From the NCBI GenBank assembly GCA_025355915.1, contig JANXYT010000077.1, forward strand, positions 1 through 14,749: 14,749 bases of DNA, given 5' to 3'. The number at the start of each line of letters is the position of its first letter. The stretch's first letter is position 1. The DNA comes from Holophagaceae bacterium. GTDB taxonomy: Bacteria > Acidobacteriota > Holophagae > Holophagales > Holophagaceae. Both the position numbers and the translations under genes were made by a program. The notes beneath the pieces were generated by a model. It had not been told where the DNA came from. It did not search any database and worked only from the letters and a program-made list of their open reading frames with translations. Shown one piece after another: positions 12,981-14,749 of this stretch.

Positions 12981-14189
12981 TCAGGCGTGGGTAGTTGTGC
13001 GGGCCATGGCCTTGACCAGGGCCTGCTCCAGATCGGCCCAGAGATCCTCGGGGCCTTCGAGGCCCACCGACAGCCGCATAAGGGATTGCGATACGCCGCT
13101 GTGCTCCCGGGCCTCCGCATTCACCACCCGGTGTGTCAGGGCGGCGGGGTGCTGGATCAGGGTGTCCACGCTGCCCAGGGAGACGGCGGGTGTCATGAGC
13201 TTTACCTCGGCCATGACGATGCTGGCAGCCTCGAAGCCACCCACCAGCTCGAAGGCCATGAGCGAACCGGGGCCCTGCATCTGACGGCCCAGCAGGCCCT
13301 TGGGATCCTGGCCCGCAAGGCCGGGAAAATGCACGGCGGACACGGCCGGATGCTTGGCCAGCCGCTCGGCGAGCACCTGGGCACCCGCCTGCTGGGCCCG
13401 CACGCGCAGGGGCAGCGTGGGCAGGCTCCGATGCAGCAGATAGGCCGCGAGCGGATGCAGCACATTGCCGGTGATAACGCGGACCTTGCGCAGCTCCGTG
13501 GCCCAGTCGTTGTTGGTGGCCACCAGGCCCGCCAGCACGTCACCGTGCCCGCCCAGGAACTTCGTCGCACTGTGGAGGACCAGGGTCACGCCGTGCTTGA
13601 TGGGATTCTGCAGAATCGGCGTGGCGAAGGTGTTGTCCACCAGCACGGGCACCTGGCCGGCCTGGCGGACCACATTCTCCAGGTCCAGCAGGGCCAGGGT
13701 CGGATTGGCGGGGGTCTCCACGAGGACCATGGCGGTGTCGGGACGAATCGCCGCGGCGATGCCGTCGGCCTCGGCCCAGGTCACTTCCAGTCCCAACATG
13801 CCCGAAGCGAGCAGGTGATCCGTGCCGCCATAGATGGGCCGCACGGCCACGATGTGGTTGCCACGCTGCTTGGCGGCCATGAGGCTGGCGGTCACCGCGG
13901 CCATGCCCGAACCGAAGGCCACACATTCCTCGGCGCCCTCGAGCTGGGCCAGGGCCTGCTCGTAGCGGGCCACCGTGGGGTTGTAGAGGCGGGAATAGAC
14001 CGGGCTGCCGATGGGCAGGCCGCCCATGGCCATGGACTCCAGGCTGCGGCCACCCTCATCAAGATCCTGCACCGGATAGGTGCTGCTGAGGTCGATGGGC
14101 AGCGCATGGATGCCTTGCTCGTGCAGAACCTCGCGACCGGCGTGCACGGCCTGGGTTTCCAGTGACTGCTTGACGGTGGGATGGACCAT
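12981..14189 (-). CDS. Cys/Met-metabolism PLP enzyme (cystathionine/methionine gamma-lyase type)
   Basis: 402-residue fold-type I PLP enzyme of the trans-sulfuration family; cytosolic, active as a homotetramer in the family. Visible site residues: YSRLYNPT (Y65, R67, from the neighbouring subunit), PIYGGT (Y120, stacks on PLP), VDNTFATP (D185), SATKFLGG (K210, Schiff base) and SLGSVDTLIQHPAALTH (337-353). Methionine gamma-lyases usually have Cys two residues after the stacking Tyr; this protein has Gly122, which points toward cystathionine gamma-lyase/synthase or a related lyase, so the exact reaction is open. ATG 14189 follows AGGAG, which lies in a hairpin loop. It is divergent from an Lrp regulator with a shared palindrome, the layout of mdeA/mdeR in Pseudomonas putida, suggesting a catabolic role under amino-acid control. 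Confidence 0.88.
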   Translation of the reverse strand: MVHPTVKQSLETQAVHAGREVLHEQGIHALPIDLSSTYPVQDLDEGGRSLESMAMGGLPIGSPVYSRLYNPTVARYEQALAQLEGAEECVAFGSGMAAVTASLMAAKQRGNHIVAVRPIYGGTDHLLASGMLGLEVTWAEADGIAAAIRPDTAMVLVETPANPTLALLDLENVVRQAGQVPVLVDNTFATPILQNPIKHGVTLVLHSATKFLGGHGDVLAGLVATNNDWATELRKVRVITGNVLHPLAAYLLHRSLPTLPLRVRAQQAGAQVLAERLAKHPAVSAVHFPGLAGQDPKGLLGRQMQGPGSLMAFELVGGFEAASIVMAEVKLMTPAVSLGSVDTLIQHPAALTHRVVNAEAREHSGVSQSLMRLSVGLEGPEDLWADLEQALVKAMARTTTHA

Positions 14190-14192
14190 GGT

Positions 14193-14206
14193 GGGACTCC
14201 TGTCCC
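14193..14206 (-). promoter_or_regulatory. Small hairpin presenting the lyase Shine-Dalgarno
   Basis: On the minus strand GGGAC-AGGA-GTCCC puts most of the AGGAG ribosome binding site in a 4-base loop, three bases before the ATG. It is similar in form to the hairpin before ddl. Confidence 0.35.
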
Positions 14207-14221
14207 CTAAATGTAGGTTCG

Positions 14222-14248
14222 ATCAATTCGGCATTCTGCCGAATTGAT
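14222..14248. promoter_or_regulatory. Perfect 27-bp palindrome, candidate Lrp-family operator
   Basis: ATCAATTCGGCA (14222-14233), spacer TTC, TGCCGAATTGAT (14237-14248) are perfect 12-base arms between the divergent lyase and regulator genes. A third copy of the half-site, CCGAATTGATT (14280-14290), lies inside the first codons of the regulator gene in the same orientation as the right arm. This is a good candidate for autoregulation and control of the lyase. A TATGAT (14261-14266) is a plausible -10 for the regulator. Confidence 0.75.
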
Positions 14249-14268
14249 TTCGTGAAACTATATGATTT

Positions 14269-14745
14269 ATGGAACTTGACCGAATTGATTGCGTATTGAT
14301 CGAGCATTTGCAGAAGGATGCCCGGCTGTCCAATAAGGAACTCGCTTCCGCCGTGGGTCTGGCCCCATCCTCCTGCCTGGCCCGGGTGCAGCGCCTGCGG
14401 GCCGAAGGTGTGATCAAAGGCGCCCATGCCGAGGTGGATCCCGAGGCTCTGGGCGTGGGCCTCCAGGCCCTCATCGCCGTGCAGTTGCGCCAGCACAGCC
14501 GCGCCCAGGTGAAGGCCTTCTGGAAGCACGTCCTCGGCCTGCCCGAGGTGCTCATGGTCTTCCACGTGGCGGGCACCCACGACTTCCAGGTGCACGTGGC
14601 CGTGCGCGACGCCCACCACCTGCGGGACCTGGCCCTGGACGCCTTCACCACCCGTTCCGAAGTGGCCCACATCCAGACCAGCCTCATCTTCGAGTGCGCC
14701 AAGGGGAAGGTGATGCCGAACTACCGGAGACCGACCCGCCCGTAA
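14269..14745 (+). CDS. Lrp/AsnC-family transcriptional regulator
   Basis: 158-residue complete regulator: N-terminal winged helix-turn-helix (about 2-60, MELDRIDCVLIEHL, then LSNKELASAVGLAPSSCLAR with recognition helix) and a C-terminal RAM ligand-binding domain (about 65-145, including VAGTHDFQVHVAV). Such proteins bind DNA as octamers or dimers and sense amino acids. MELDRID is the normal family start, so ATG 14269 is trusted, although no Shine-Dalgarno precedes it and the -10-like TATGAT ends two bases before it, suggesting a leaderless transcript. It is divergent from the PLP lyase, sharing a palindromic operator, and so is probably its regulator and its own. The amino acid sensed is not known; a sulfur amino acid is inference from the neighbour. 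Confidence 0.92.
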   Translation: MELDRIDCVLIEHLQKDARLSNKELASAVGLAPSSCLARVQRLRAEGVIKGAHAEVDPEALGVGLQALIAVQLRQHSRAQVKAFWKHVLGLPEVLMVFHVAGTHDFQVHVAVRDAHHLRDLALDAFTTRSEVAHIQTSLIFECAKGKVMPNYRRPTRP

Positions 14746-14749
14746 CCGC

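Noticed and set aside
12987..14165. 392-codon plus-strand frame opposite the PLP lyase
   Set aside because: Gly/His/Gln-rich antisense translation; the minus strand has all PLP-site motifs.

Overview
The window is GC-rich (roughly two thirds G+C by eye), densely coded and reads as ordinary chromosome of a free-living Gram-negative bacterium. The protein set (quinol-type nitric oxide reductase, YibQ-like deacetylase beside an S41 protein, DUF190 next to CrcB, RecG, CoaD, Ddl) fits an Acidobacteriota/Holophagae (Geothrix-like) genome. That placement is inference; no rRNA or marker in the window proves it. I see no tRNA, rRNA, CRISPR array, transposase or phage gene.

Layout. 1-1547 (minus): norZ, quinol nitric oxide reductase, cut by the window edge. 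1548-1758: AT-rich divergent promoter region with a palindrome. 1759-2819 (plus): two-gene unit, an RsbW-type anti-sigma kinase and a small CDF-like cation transporter with a 4-base overlap. 2893-3690 (minus): fluoride unit, a fluoride riboswitch followed by crcB and a DUF190 gene. 3699-5851 (minus): two-gene envelope unit, an S41/PDZ protein that has lost its catalytic Ser and Lys, then a YibQ-like divergent polysaccharide deacetylase. 5910-7369 (minus): ddl, then an orphan FlgC-like protein; ddl is preceded by two tandem 74-bp repeats, each a 25-codon reading frame that overlaps the next start. 7613-8095 (plus): coaD, ending in a strong hairpin shared with the convergent gene. 8153-9475 (minus): secreted subtilisin-like protease with a clear sigma-70 promoter. 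9631-9895 (minus): decayed remnant of purU. 9958-12045 (minus): recG. 12203-12885 (minus): a possible 42-codon gene overlapping an ankyrin-repeat gene, behind a hairpin that pairs the ribosome binding site. 12981-14189 (minus): Cys/Met-metabolism PLP lyase. 14269-14745 (plus): Lrp/AsnC regulator, divergent from the lyase, with a perfect 12+3+12 palindrome between them.

How the parts work together. The clearest regulatory logic is (i) fluoride sensing: aptamer, then a translational switch, then the CrcB channel and its DUF190 companion; (ii) a divergent Lrp regulator and PLP lyase pair sharing an operator, like mdeR/mdeA; (iii) a cell-envelope run (S41 pseudo-protease, YibQ-like protein, Ddl). 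Several genes present their Shine-Dalgarno inside a small hairpin next to the start codon. The points most worth a second look are the ddl leader, the catalytically dead S41 protein, the riboswitch platform, the purU remnant, and the hairpin plus small gene ahead of the ankyrin gene.
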